From: Bacteroidales bacterium
Lineage (GTDB): Bacteria; Bacteroidota; Bacteroidia; Bacteroidales; UBA10428
DNA length: 64,000 nucleotides
Assembly: GCA_016930375.1 (NCBI GenBank)
Contig: JAFGGU010000074.1
Span: forward strand, 1-64,000
Direction: 5' to 3'
Under the pieces are notes generated by a model, which saw only the letters and a list, made by a program, of their open reading frames with translations, had not been told where the DNA came from and did no database searches. Every line of letters begins with the position of its first letter. The stretch's first letter is position 1. Shown in pieces: positions 53,016 to 61,791 of this stretch. The translations under genes were made by a program, and so were the position numbers.

Positions 53016-53933
53016 TTAAAATTGTCTTGGACCTTTCACCCTTCGTTCATATTTAAATACATAGCTCAAAACTACTTCATGCGAGCCGTTTTTATATTGT
53101 CTGCTCCGGCTTATATCAAAATCATAAGAATATGCCATTCTGAGCTGGTAATTGAGCTGGCACTGAAGCATTCCGATCAGCATTCCGCTGCTTCGGTAAC
53201 CTGCACCCATCCATATCCGGTTCATTAAAATGACCTGAACGTAACTGTCGAACTGAACAGCATGACCGGGATGGTATTTTACAAGTACCGATGGAAGAAG
53301 CTTGATCCGGGGGCTTACTTCCATTGTATACCCGCCGGTAAAAAAATAATTGTAGTTTGAGAAATCGTTTTTAAGTTTATACTTACCCGATTTTTGATCC
53401 GGTTCATGGCTCAGGAACAAAGGCAAAGAGATTCCAATAAAGTAATTCCTTGTATAATAATAGGCCCCCAGGCTAAAATTGGGTAAAACTTCGGTTTCAG
53501 GGTAATCCGGCAGTTGTTCATCATCAGAATCGATCGCATCCAGATCATCCCATGCAATATGGTATCTGGCGGCGCCAAATCCTAATCCCAATGCCATGAT
53601 GCCATCATTTACTTCCATTCTGTGCGCATAATTGCCTATGAAGCTGGTTTCATGAAAAATGCCAATGCTGTTGTCCTCCACCAGCAATCCCAGTCCGATT
53701 CTGTCATGAGCCATGGGTGTATGAACGGATAGAATAAGGTCTTTCGGGGCATCCTTAAATCCGACCCATTGGTTCCGGTATGAGAGTGTTGTGCTTAATG
53801 CATCGTGGCAGCCTGCAAATGCAGGATTAATAGCCAGCATATTAAAGATATAATGATCCGATAGCGGAAACATCTGTCCCGACAGCTGTGACGAAAAAGT
53901 CACTGCCAATATGCAAAGAATAAACCGGCTCAT
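53016..53933 (-). CDS. PorP/SprF-family T9SS outer-membrane protein
   Basis: A 305-residue outer-membrane beta-barrel with signal peptide (SRFILCILAVTFSSQLSG). Family signatures are HYIFNMLAINPAFAG, TLSYRNQWVGFKDAPKD, SVHTPMAHDRIGLGL and FSLGAYYYTRNYFIGISLP. Members of this family are paired with type-B CTD proteins, for example SprF with SprB, and are needed to export or anchor them. Here the type-B protein is encoded directly upstream with no gap (53933/53934), so the pair is probably specific. The C-terminus ends RVKGPRQF after the last strand. Confidence 0.93.
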   Translation of the reverse strand: MSRFILCILAVTFSSQLSGQMFPLSDHYIFNMLAINPAFAGCHDALSTTLSYRNQWVGFKDAPKDLILSVHTPMAHDRIGLGLLVEDNSIGIFHETSFIGNYAHRMEVNDGIMALGLGFGAARYHIAWDDLDAIDSDDEQLPDYPETEVLPNFSLGAYYYTRNYFIGISLPLFLSHEPDQKSGKYKLKNDFSNYNYFFTGGYTMEVSPRIKLLPSVLVKYHPGHAVQFDSYVQVILMNRIWMGAGYRSSGMLIGMLQCQLNYQLRMAYSYDFDISRSRQYKNGSHEVVLSYVFKYERRVKGPRQF

Positions 53934-55535
53934 TTATCTTTTAATTAAAACAGATCCTTTCCTGATTGTCCCGTTCTCAAATTTCAGTATATAGAAATAG
54001 GTATCATTGGGGAGCTTTACTCCTTTGTTGTTAATTCCGTCCCAGTCGTTTGCATAGTGATCACTTGCGAATTCCTCCTTCCCCCATCGGTTAAAGACGA
54101 TCAGCTCTACCTTACCTGAAATCTCACTGACTTTGAAATAATCATTCCTGTCATCTCCGTTAGGAGTTATTACAGAAGGCACAAAAACATCAATGACGTT
54201 GATAATAACCTCATCACTTGCCTCACAACCTCCATTCCCGACTTTCCATAAGAATTTGTTTTCTCCGGTTGATAATTCCGACACGGTGGTTGTCGGAAGA
54301 TGAATATCATCGATGAAGCCTGAACCGGAAAGCAAAGACCACTCCCCTGTTTCGGAGGGCAAGAGTTGTGCGCTCAACAAGGTTTCAAAAACAAACTGGA
54401 GTTCCTGGTCAGGTCCTGCATTTGCAACAGGGATATCATTAACGAGTATGGATTGTGTGGCTTTATTGGCGCAAACATCAGCATAGTTGTATTCCAGATT
54501 GATCGTGCCTGAACCGGTTGCTGTCAGAACATCACCGTTAATGGTGCCCGGTCCGTCAATCAGTGTAAATGTGCCCCCGGCCGGGTTGCCCTTTAAACTC
54601 AATATGTCAGATGTGCATAATGGACTGTTACTGCTGGTGATTATAACCTCCGGCAGTGCATTAACTATAACCTCCGTCATGGCAGTGTCTGTAGAGCCAT
54701 CCGATGCAGTTACTGTCACTGTGTATAAACCCGATAACAAGTCAGTGGCGTTGGGTATCGACGGGCTCTGCAAATTGCTGGTGAAGCCGTTTGGACCGGT
54801 CCAGGTGTAACTTGTTCCGCCTGTTGAGGTCAGGTTTACCGCGCTGCCGGCACATACCGGGCTGTTACTGCCTGCAGTTGCTATTGTGCAGGTTGATTGA
54901 AAGAAAGCAAAAACAGGGTCATTTTGTAAATCTGTCATATTACCATAACTGCTTGCTGTGTTTGGGTATGGTATAGTTGTCGGTGCTACTTCGTTGATAG
55001 CAGGGTAATTGGGATTATTGTCGGTTATTCCAACAGACGAAATGGTGCCGCCGATAAATACCTTTACAGGATTATCATTGCTGGTGAATGAGCCCTGGTT
55101 AACCGAACTGTTTTTTATGAGGTTACCGGTAACAATAAGATAGCCATCCGATATTATTTCGGACTGGTTATTGATGGTAAGATTTCCCCAGACAATAAGA
55201 ATTCCATTATTATTGACAGTTACGTCATTGTTATTGCCAAGCAAAAGATCTCCCTTAATTACGAGTGTATCATTGATAATCAGATTACTTGCAGTGGTTG
55301 AAAATGAGAGGGAACTGCTTAAGGTTATGTACCCGTTTATGGTAATATCAAACGTGATAAGGCTGGTTTGTGGTACCGCCCATATCGGGTTCCAGCTGGC
55401 GGGCGTTTCCCATGCGCCCGTATAATTATTCCTGCTGGCATAGGGTTGCGAAAATATTGCTTCTGTCAGGAGGACCGCAATCCACATCACTACAATAATC
55501 CGTCTTATGGGTGCAATTATGTTGCAGGACTCCAT
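53934..55535 (-). CDS. Surface protein with gliding-associated T9SS type B C-terminal domain
   Basis: A 533-residue exported protein with an N-terminal signal (RRIIVVMWIAVLLTEAIFS). It has an N-terminal beta-helix-like, asparagine-rich region (about 30-175; NDTLVIKGDLLLGNNNDVTV), then PKD/Ig-like domains (about 220-420; TSTGGTSYTWTGPNGF, GLYTVTVTASDGSTDTA) and a type-B C-terminal domain (about 445-533; FVPSVITPNGDDRNDYFKV, FNRWGKEEFAS, NDTYFYILKFENG, RKGSVLIKR). It is the first gene of the cluster and the likely substrate of the PorP/SprF protein. Adhesive or structural function is inferred. Confidence 0.9.
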   Translation of the reverse strand: MESCNIIAPIRRIIVVMWIAVLLTEAIFSQPYASRNNYTGAWETPASWNPIWAVPQTSLITFDITINGYITLSSSLSFSTTASNLIINDTLVIKGDLLLGNNNDVTVNNNGILIVWGNLTINNQSEIISDGYLIVTGNLIKNSSVNQGSFTSNDNPVKVFIGGTISSVGITDNNPNYPAINEVAPTTIPYPNTASSYGNMTDLQNDPVFAFFQSTCTIATAGSNSPVCAGSAVNLTSTGGTSYTWTGPNGFTSNLQSPSIPNATDLLSGLYTVTVTASDGSTDTAMTEVIVNALPEVIITSSNSPLCTSDILSLKGNPAGGTFTLIDGPGTINGDVLTATGSGTINLEYNYADVCANKATQSILVNDIPVANAGPDQELQFVFETLLSAQLLPSETGEWSLLSGSGFIDDIHLPTTTVSELSTGENKFLWKVGNGGCEASDEVIINVIDVFVPSVITPNGDDRNDYFKVSEISGKVELIVFNRWGKEEFASDHYANDWDGINNKGVKLPNDTYFYILKFENGTIRKGSVLIKR

Positions 55536-55665
55536 CCGGTAATGTGTTATCGGGTTATCATTATCCGGTTTAACGTTTTATAATTTACTAAGTTACAAAA
55601 TATTGATATACGCTTCCAAACGAGGTGCCCAACAGATATAGTGAGGGGTGACCGGTGAATAAAGT

Positions 55666-55692
55666 CAGCGCAACCTGCGAAATCTGCGTGAA
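55666..55692. repeat. Three 9-bp tandem units upstream of the DUF4126 remnant
   Basis: CAGCGCAAC, CTGCGAAAT and CTGCGTGAA follow one another in 9-bp register and end 3 bases before an ATG at 55696. Similarity between units is moderate (CTGCG core). Confidence 0.55.
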
Positions 55693-55725
55693 AAAATGAT
55701 TAATTTTAACCTGGTTTTCACAACA

Positions 55726-55954
55726 ATGGAAAAAGAAATCATCACTGCCATCGCCCTGGGTATCGGATTAAGTGCCAGTGCCGGATTCAGGGTGTTCATC
55801 CCCATGCTTGTGGCAAGCATAGCAGCATGCGGCGGCAATAGGTACATCGCTGCTTTCATTGGTTGTGCCTGTTCTGATTGCCATTGTTGTAATTCTGCTG
55901 ATCGCTTTTATCCTGCTAAAGTTTAGAAAAAAAGTATTTCAGAAACACCCTTAA
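55726..55954 (+). pseudogene. DUF4126 membrane-protein remnant with internal deletion and frame change
   Basis: The first frame, from ATG 55726, encodes EKEIITAIALGIGLSASAGF followed by RVFIPMLVASIAA, the typical N-terminus of DUF4126 membrane proteins. After about 55830 the homology continues in another frame with GTSLLSLVVPVLIAIVVILL and a basic tail KFRKKVFQKHP to a TAA at 55952-55954, the typical C-terminal helix of the family. Intact DUF4126 proteins have about 190-200 residues, so about 110-120 central residues are missing. The reading frame changes at the junction, so no full product is made. Identification of the two ends is from family knowledge. Confidence 0.72.
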
Positions 55955-55961
55955 AACCTAT

Positions 55962-56783
55962 ATGATGAAAAGAAGAGTTTTTGTAAGAACATTTCTACTG
56001 GGAACAGGTGGGGTTATGGTCCGAAATTACAATGTATCTGCTGCCGGTGCTGATCATGATCCCATCCTGGTGAAAATGATTTACAACAATACCGGCAACC
56101 ATCCTGATTTCAAAAAGGAATGGGGACTGGCGATGTGGATCGAAGATAACAAACATGCCATTCTTTTCGACACCGGAGGCAATCCCGAAACTTTCCGGAA
56201 AAATATCCTGGTGGCAGGTATCGATCTTTCCATACTTTCCTCTGTGGTCATTTCACATAACCACTGGGATCATATCCGGGGAATTCCGGTTGTTCTGGAT
56301 GGGATTACCCAAAAAACAAACATCTATGTGCCTGCGTCAAATGCGCCGGAAATTAAAAGCAGCAACCCTTTTGTAAACGTTGTTCCGGTTACCGATGCCC
56401 GGCCAATTGATGGTTCGGTATGGTCAACCGGTGAAATGCAGGGAACCATAGATGCTGCCAACATCTTTGAACAATCCATCCTAATCGTTCGGGGTAACCT
56501 GGTTTACGTGTTCACTGGCTGTGCCCACCCGGGTATCGTGCCTATTGTTGATAAGGCAAAAACTTTATTTCCTGATAAGGCGATCGCCCTGGCTGCCGGA
56601 GGATTTCACCTGATCAATAAATCCGCAGAACAAATTCAGGAAGTATCTGATAAACTGAATGAAATGCAGGTTCAAAAAATTGCCCCTTCACACTGCACCG
56701 GCGATAAAGCCATTGAATTCTTCAGATCTGAATGGAAGGATCGGTTCATTGATTTTAATATCGGAGATGATTATAAAATATAG
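55962..56783 (+). CDS. Exported metallo-beta-lactamase-fold hydrolase
   Basis: A 273-residue MBL-fold protein. The N-terminus MKRRVFVRTFLLGTGG has a twin-arginine-like motif and a hydrophobic stretch, so export by Tat is possible. Metal ligands are His99, His101, Asp103 and His104 in SHNHWDH, with further ligands in GCAHPGIV and the C-terminal PSHCTGDKAI. This pattern resembles the MBL subgroup related to methanopterin-type beta-ribofuranosylaminobenzene phosphate synthases; the actual substrate is unknown. It is 7 bases downstream of the DUF4126 remnant and 4 bases upstream of the S9 peptidase gene, which suggests one operon. Confidence 0.85.
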   Translation: MMKRRVFVRTFLLGTGGVMVRNYNVSAAGADHDPILVKMIYNNTGNHPDFKKEWGLAMWIEDNKHAILFDTGGNPETFRKNILVAGIDLSILSSVVISHNHWDHIRGIPVVLDGITQKTNIYVPASNAPEIKSSNPFVNVVPVTDARPIDGSVWSTGEMQGTIDAANIFEQSILIVRGNLVYVFTGCAHPGIVPIVDKAKTLFPDKAIALAAGGFHLINKSAEQIQEVSDKLNEMQVQKIAPSHCTGDKAIEFFRSEWKDRFIDFNIGDDYKI

Positions 56784-56787
56784 CCCT

Positions 56788-58722
56788 ATGAAAAAAATCC
56801 CCTCTTTTTTACTGCTGTTTTTGTTTACAGCTGCTTTTGCGCAACAGAATTACATTCCCGTTCCGGATAACCTGGTTGCCGAGGGCATCCCTCCACTTCC
56901 GCAACAATACATTGCTGAGGTCAGGAATTATACAGAAACACGTTCCGCTTCACTGGTCGACTGGAATCCCACCAGGAAGGAAATGCTGATCACTACAAGG
57001 TTTGGCAACAGCAACCAGCTTCACTATGTAAAATTCCCCGGCGGTGACAGAAAGCAGATTACTTTCTTCGATGAACCCATCAGTTCTGCCCGTTTTCAAC
57101 CCGTTGACGGAAGTTATTTTCTGTTTCTCAAAGATATCGGGGGCAATGAATTTTCCCAGATCTATCGTTTTGACCTGGTTGATCATAAGGTCACCCTGCT
57201 TACCGATGGAAAACGATCGCAGAATGGCGGGATCATCTGGAATCACAAAGGGGATCTGATCGCTTACAGCTCCACCAAAAGAAACGGACAGGACAGGGAT
57301 ATTTTCATTATGAATCCGCTGGATCCTGCATCTGAAAGGAAAATTCTTGAAAATGCCGGCGGTGGCTGGGGAACGGTCGACTGGTCACCCAACGACAGCA
57401 AACTGCTTGTGGAGGAAGGTATTTCGGTAAATGAATCCCGACTTTACCTGGTAGACGTATCAACCGGCACCAAAAGCAGGTTGCTGCCTGAAAAAGACGA
57501 ACGCACGGTTTACAGCGGTATCTGTTTTTCTAAAGACGGGAAGGGAATTTATCTGATAACCAATAAAGAAGGAGAATTTAACCAGCTGGTTTATTTTGAC
57601 CTTGCCACCCGGAAAATGCAGTATATTACAAAAGACATACCCTGGGACGTGGAGGGCGCCGAGCTGTCAAAAGACGGTTCTCAACTGGCTTTTTCAACCA
57701 ATGAAAACGGATTGTCAAAGTTGTATTTGCTGTCCACCAATACACTTTCTTATAAACCGGTATCCGGTATACCAACCGGTGTGTTCGGGAGATTCGTCTG
57801 GTCCGGTGATTCAAAATCCATTGGTCTCACTTTTTACAGTTACAATGCTTCAGCCGATGTATACGAATACAATACAATAACAGGTGAGTTCACCCGCTGG
57901 ACCGAAAGCGAGCTGGGAGGCATGGACGTATCCACACTGCAGGAACCGGAGCTGATCACCTGGAAAACCTTTGACGGCAAAACCATATCAGGCTACCTGT
58001 ACAGAGCCTCTACCAAATATACCGGCAAACGGCCTGTCATCATCAATATCCACGGCGGACCCGAGGGACAGTCTTTGCCTGGCTTTCTGGGCCGATCCAA
58101 TTACTACCTCAATGAACTGGGTGTTTCTATGATCTATCCCAATGTCAGGGGATCGTCAGGTTACGGAAAAACCTTTGTTGATCTCGACAATGGCATGAAA
58201 CGGGAGGAATCGGTACAGGATATCGGCGCATTGATCGACTGGATCGCACAACAACCCGACCTTGACAAGGACAGGATCATGGTAACCGGCGGCAGTTACG
58301 GCGGCTACATGACCCTGGCAGTATCTTACCTGTACAGCGATAAAATACGATGTTCCCTCGATGTGGTGGGAATTTCCAACTTCAATACCTTTATGAAAAA
58401 TACAGAGGCTTACCGCAGGGATTTGCGCCGTGTGGAATACGGCGACGAAAGAGACTCTGCCATGGCCGCTTTCTTTGAAGCAATCGCTCCCATGAACCAT
58501 ACCGATAAGATTAAGAAACCCCTGTTCATTGTCCAGGGTGGGAATGACCCCCGGGTACCCTATACCGAATCCATCCAGATGAAGGAAAAGATCCAGCAAA
58601 ACGGAGGCACAGTCTGGTTCCTGATGGCAAAGGATGAAGGGCATGGATTCCGGAAAAAAACCAACGTCGACTTCCAGTTCTATGCCACGATTGAATTTAT
58701 AAAGCAATTCCTGCTTAACTAA
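56788..58722 (+). CDS. S9 family serine peptidase (prolyl oligopeptidase/acylaminoacyl-peptidase type)
   Basis: A 644-residue exported peptidase with a signal peptide (KKIPSFLLLFLFTAAFAQ). The N-terminal beta-propeller (about 50-370) includes WD40-like strands such as GIIWNHKGDLIAYSSTKRNG. The C-terminal alpha/beta-hydrolase domain has the triad Ser503 (GGSYGGYM), Asp587 (GGNDPRVPY) and His619 (EGHGFRKK), with oxyanion region NIHGGPEGQS and YPNVRGSSGYGK. The frame extends to 56659 inside the previous gene, but the signal peptide fixes ATG 56788. It would cleave peptides in the periplasm or be released outside. Specificity is not predictable. Confidence 0.93.
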   Translation: MKKIPSFLLLFLFTAAFAQQNYIPVPDNLVAEGIPPLPQQYIAEVRNYTETRSASLVDWNPTRKEMLITTRFGNSNQLHYVKFPGGDRKQITFFDEPISSARFQPVDGSYFLFLKDIGGNEFSQIYRFDLVDHKVTLLTDGKRSQNGGIIWNHKGDLIAYSSTKRNGQDRDIFIMNPLDPASERKILENAGGGWGTVDWSPNDSKLLVEEGISVNESRLYLVDVSTGTKSRLLPEKDERTVYSGICFSKDGKGIYLITNKEGEFNQLVYFDLATRKMQYITKDIPWDVEGAELSKDGSQLAFSTNENGLSKLYLLSTNTLSYKPVSGIPTGVFGRFVWSGDSKSIGLTFYSYNASADVYEYNTITGEFTRWTESELGGMDVSTLQEPELITWKTFDGKTISGYLYRASTKYTGKRPVIINIHGGPEGQSLPGFLGRSNYYLNELGVSMIYPNVRGSSGYGKTFVDLDNGMKREESVQDIGALIDWIAQQPDLDKDRIMVTGGSYGGYMTLAVSYLYSDKIRCSLDVVGISNFNTFMKNTEAYRRDLRRVEYGDERDSAMAAFFEAIAPMNHTDKIKKPLFIVQGGNDPRVPYTESIQMKEKIQQNGGTVWFLMAKDEGHGFRKKTNVDFQFYATIEFIKQFLLN

Positions 58723-58796
58723 ATCCCGGATCACGACCTGAGGCCTGAAAGGCGGTGCCCCTTCTCGATGGATTAATTTGGCTGGGGAGCAGTAGT

Positions 58797-58824
58797 AAAC
58801 AGTAAATGGTAAAAAGTAAACGGT
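58797..58824. repeat. Four heptamer tandem repeats (AAACAGT type)
   Basis: Units AAACAGT, AAATGGT, AAAAAGT and AAACGGT in 7-bp register, six bases before the octamer array at 58831. Confidence 0.8.
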
Positions 58825-58830
58825 CTGACT

Positions 58831-58886
58831 CATTTACAAATTTGCCCATTTGCACATTTGCACATCTGCATATTTGCATATTTGCA
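58831..58886. repeat. Seven octamer tandem repeats (CATTTGCA) against the fkp stop codon
   Basis: Seven 8-bp units: CATTTACA, AATTTGCC, CATTTGCA twice, CATCTGCA and TATTTGCA twice. The next two bases lead into the fkp stop codon (58891 to 58889 on the minus strand). Units contain the near-palindrome TGCA. Confidence 0.9.
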
Positions 58887-58888
58887 CA

Positions 58889-61750
58889 TTACGATCTCGA
58901 TACCACAAACCCCGTCTGACTCACCTCCATCCTCACAAACCTGGCCCTGTTGTTGGGGGGATGTTGCGTGAGAGCCGACCGGATCCTGGTTGCGGCTTCG
59001 GGGTCTTTCGCGCAGATCAGCATATATCCCCCGCCGCCGGCGCCCAGAAGTTTAAACCCCGATGAATAATCCTGAATGCTGTCAATGATTTGCTGGACCT
59101 CAGGGGTATTCGTCCCACTGTCCAGAGCATTGTTGAGTTTCCACGAATGGGCCACCATTTTACCGGCATAGGCCAGGTCGGACCGCTGCATGGCTTCTGC
59201 AAGCCTGTAAGAATGCAGTTTGATCTCATCCACAATCTGCAACCGGTGACCTTCATTCAGGAACATTCCCCGGACGATCTCAGCCAGGATATTTTTGGCC
59301 ACGCGGGTGACTCCCGTATAGTAAAGTAGCCAACAATCCTTAAATTCAGGTTGGGTGAAAATCCGGTCAGGTATCCAGCGAACACTGATCTTTTCCTGGG
59401 TACCGGGTTCCGATTCCAGCAGTTTGATGCCCGGAAGAATACCGCCGTACTGGTCCTGCCAGCCGCCACCCGTGGTTAGCAATTGCTCCAGCACCAGCGT
59501 GCGGTGACAAATGGCATGGTGATCCCAGCCGAGCGCGCAAAAATCAGAAAGCGATCCCATCAGGGTTGCGGCCAGTATTGAACTGGTCCCCAATCCCGAT
59601 CCCTTGGGCATGGCTGCCAGCAAGGATATTTCAAAACCACCGCCGAATGCCTGCAGTTGCTCCTGCAAAGACGTAAAGCGGGTACCGCAAAAATCAGGAT
59701 GAAATCCAGCCAGGCACAGCGCTGCTTTGGGAATGGAGAATGCCGAACCAACCTGGTTATAAGCCTTCAATTCATCAAAGGTGTGGATCACTTCCGACAC
59801 GCCGTTATCAATGGAACGTAGGGTAATATGATTTTCATGACATAACCTGACGTATATCTGGATGGGGGGCTGACCATTCAGTTCCACGGCCACATTAAGC
59901 ACCGAACCACCGGTTTGCAGGCAGTAAGGAGGAGTATCCGACCATCCTCCCGCCAGGTCGAGCCGGGCCGGGCTCCGCCCCCATACGATCTGATCGGGGT
60001 AAATATTTAACCGCGGAATAAGCTTGTCCGAATCTGTTCCGGCAATGGTCATCTGCAGGATCCTGAAAGCTTCCGCCTCTTCCTCTTCTCCGTTCAATCC
60101 CTTCAGTCTCATCACTTCCGAACGGAACATTTGATCCCTGAAGCGGAGCATCGGAGATTCCGACTGCGGCAATACGTCTGGAAGCGCCATATCAGATGCA
60201 GCATATTCCCGGGCAATTTGCTTCAGGTCAGCCTGGTAGAAAACACTCCGCTTGTAATTCACTGCCAGCTTGGTCAGATTTTGCTGCCTGAAGGATGCAC
60301 GCTGCCGAAACAGCCTGAGGAGATTGGCCCTTTCGCTGATCTGATCGGCAGATAACCTCACAGTCGCCAGCCAGCGCGCCTTTTGTTCAGGAAATGCATC
60401 AGGCTGCAGCATCCATTGTATGAATTCCCCTGATAAATCACTCCGTTTCACCACAGGGAACAAGGGTGCCATCTGAATGTCGACGGTTTCATCCAAACCA
60501 GCTTCATTCCGGGCAATATCTCTTTCTTCAAGCCAGCAATTCACCGGTTTCCCCATCCACAAGGCGCTTTCCTCCCCGATAGCGCCCCTGAATGTATCTT
60601 CCATACCATAAGGCCGAATGCAATAATCGTTCTCGCCGATCGGAATGAGGTCCAGGCAGGTTCCGGTTTTTAGCGAAATATCCCAGTCATTGCCCGGAAT
60701 ACCCGTTATCACGTGGTCATGGTGCATCACCCAGGTGGACGGAACATGGCTGTTTTCAATCCAGATGTGATGATGATGCGGATTCCACTGGATATCCGCG
60801 ATGGCGTTCTGCACAAAAAGGGAAGGATGGGGCTTCACCCGGTAGTGCCAGATGTTGCGCTGATCCTGCACCCTGTTCTGTATCTTTTCGGTGGAGCTGA
60901 TCAGCTCAGGTGAAGTACCATAATGGTAAAATTCACCTTTATTCATGGGCACGATCACCGCCGACAACCGGTTTATTTCGGGATCGGATTTCGAGGGATG
61001 CGTTCCCAGGCAGGTTCCGAAAGCGCTGTACAGATCATAAAAAGAGGGCACTTTGTGCGCAAAATCATGCCCGTTCCATCCGCATTTTTGCATCAGCAAT
61101 TCAACAGCGCGGTCACTGAGCACCCAAATCCCGATGTCCATGAGGTATAAATGGGAGCCGGCAAGTTGTTCAATTCTGTCGTGATCGGGTTTCTGCAGCA
61201 TAAAGTCCAGCTGCCGCGGATTATCGCGCGAGGTAAAGAAAACGCCATGGTTGGAAGCCAGGTGCGCGTCCACCCACATACCGAAACAGACCACATCTGC
61301 TGCAGGCATTTCAAAAGGCACTTCCGGCGAATGTATCAACACATCGCCGGCCGAAATTAAAGTATTCTGCCCGGCTCCGGAAACCTCCATGATTTTTTCC
61401 AGGAGTGGCATTTGCAAATCCAGCAGCGTCTGGTTGATGCGTTGTCCGCGACTCCAACGAAATACCGGGACCGGGGCCAGCAGTTTGCCTGAAGGGGCAT
61501 AGGCCGGTAACCGGCGGCTCTGACCCCCGGCATGAATGATGATCTTTTTTTCCGCTGCCAGGTAATCCGCAAAAGAAGCACTGTTCATGCTGCCTTTTTT
61601 ATGAGCAGCCAGAAGGTACGCCGTTCCGCCGCCCGAGCCTATTTTGGATCCTTTGGGATCTGACAGGACGAACCAGTTCTCAGGCTTGTGTCCTGTTATT
61701 TCATGAAAAGAGTTTACCAGGTTTTCCGGTAATGAAAGCAATGTTTGCAT
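58889..61750 (-). CDS. fkp: Bifunctional L-fucokinase/GDP-L-fucose pyrophosphorylase
   Basis: A 953-residue cytoplasmic enzyme that turns free L-fucose into GDP-fucose, close to the 949 residues of Bacteroides Fkp. The N-terminal pyrophosphorylase domain has GSKIGSGGGTAYLL (about 34-47) and HAGGQSRRLPAYAPSGKLL (about 73-91). A beta-helix linker (about 300-430) includes NAIADIQWNPHHHHIWIENS. The C-terminal GHMP kinase has RLDLAGGWSDTPPYC near residue 597 and KGSGLGTSSILAATLMG near residue 717. GDP-fucose feeds surface glycan or glycoprotein fucosylation. The gene lies 41 bases downstream of a SusD gene in the same direction. Confidence 0.96.
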   Translation of the reverse strand: MQTLLSLPENLVNSFHEITGHKPENWFVLSDPKGSKIGSGGGTAYLLAAHKKGSMNSASFADYLAAEKKIIIHAGGQSRRLPAYAPSGKLLAPVPVFRWSRGQRINQTLLDLQMPLLEKIMEVSGAGQNTLISAGDVLIHSPEVPFEMPAADVVCFGMWVDAHLASNHGVFFTSRDNPRQLDFMLQKPDHDRIEQLAGSHLYLMDIGIWVLSDRAVELLMQKCGWNGHDFAHKVPSFYDLYSAFGTCLGTHPSKSDPEINRLSAVIVPMNKGEFYHYGTSPELISSTEKIQNRVQDQRNIWHYRVKPHPSLFVQNAIADIQWNPHHHHIWIENSHVPSTWVMHHDHVITGIPGNDWDISLKTGTCLDLIPIGENDYCIRPYGMEDTFRGAIGEESALWMGKPVNCWLEERDIARNEAGLDETVDIQMAPLFPVVKRSDLSGEFIQWMLQPDAFPEQKARWLATVRLSADQISERANLLRLFRQRASFRQQNLTKLAVNYKRSVFYQADLKQIAREYAASDMALPDVLPQSESPMLRFRDQMFRSEVMRLKGLNGEEEEAEAFRILQMTIAGTDSDKLIPRLNIYPDQIVWGRSPARLDLAGGWSDTPPYCLQTGGSVLNVAVELNGQPPIQIYVRLCHENHITLRSIDNGVSEVIHTFDELKAYNQVGSAFSIPKAALCLAGFHPDFCGTRFTSLQEQLQAFGGGFEISLLAAMPKGSGLGTSSILAATLMGSLSDFCALGWDHHAICHRTLVLEQLLTTGGGWQDQYGGILPGIKLLESEPGTQEKISVRWIPDRIFTQPEFKDCWLLYYTGVTRVAKNILAEIVRGMFLNEGHRLQIVDEIKLHSYRLAEAMQRSDLAYAGKMVAHSWKLNNALDSGTNTPEVQQIIDSIQDYSSGFKLLGAGGGGYMLICAKDPEAATRIRSALTQHPPNNRARFVRMEVSQTGFVVSRS

Positions 61751-61791
61751 AGAGGATCGAAACCGTCAAGATACAAAATCTTTCGGAGATT

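Noticed and set aside
58831-58886. Possible CRISPR array or integration site
   Set aside because: Units are 8 bp with no spacers, and no cas or integrase gene is nearby.
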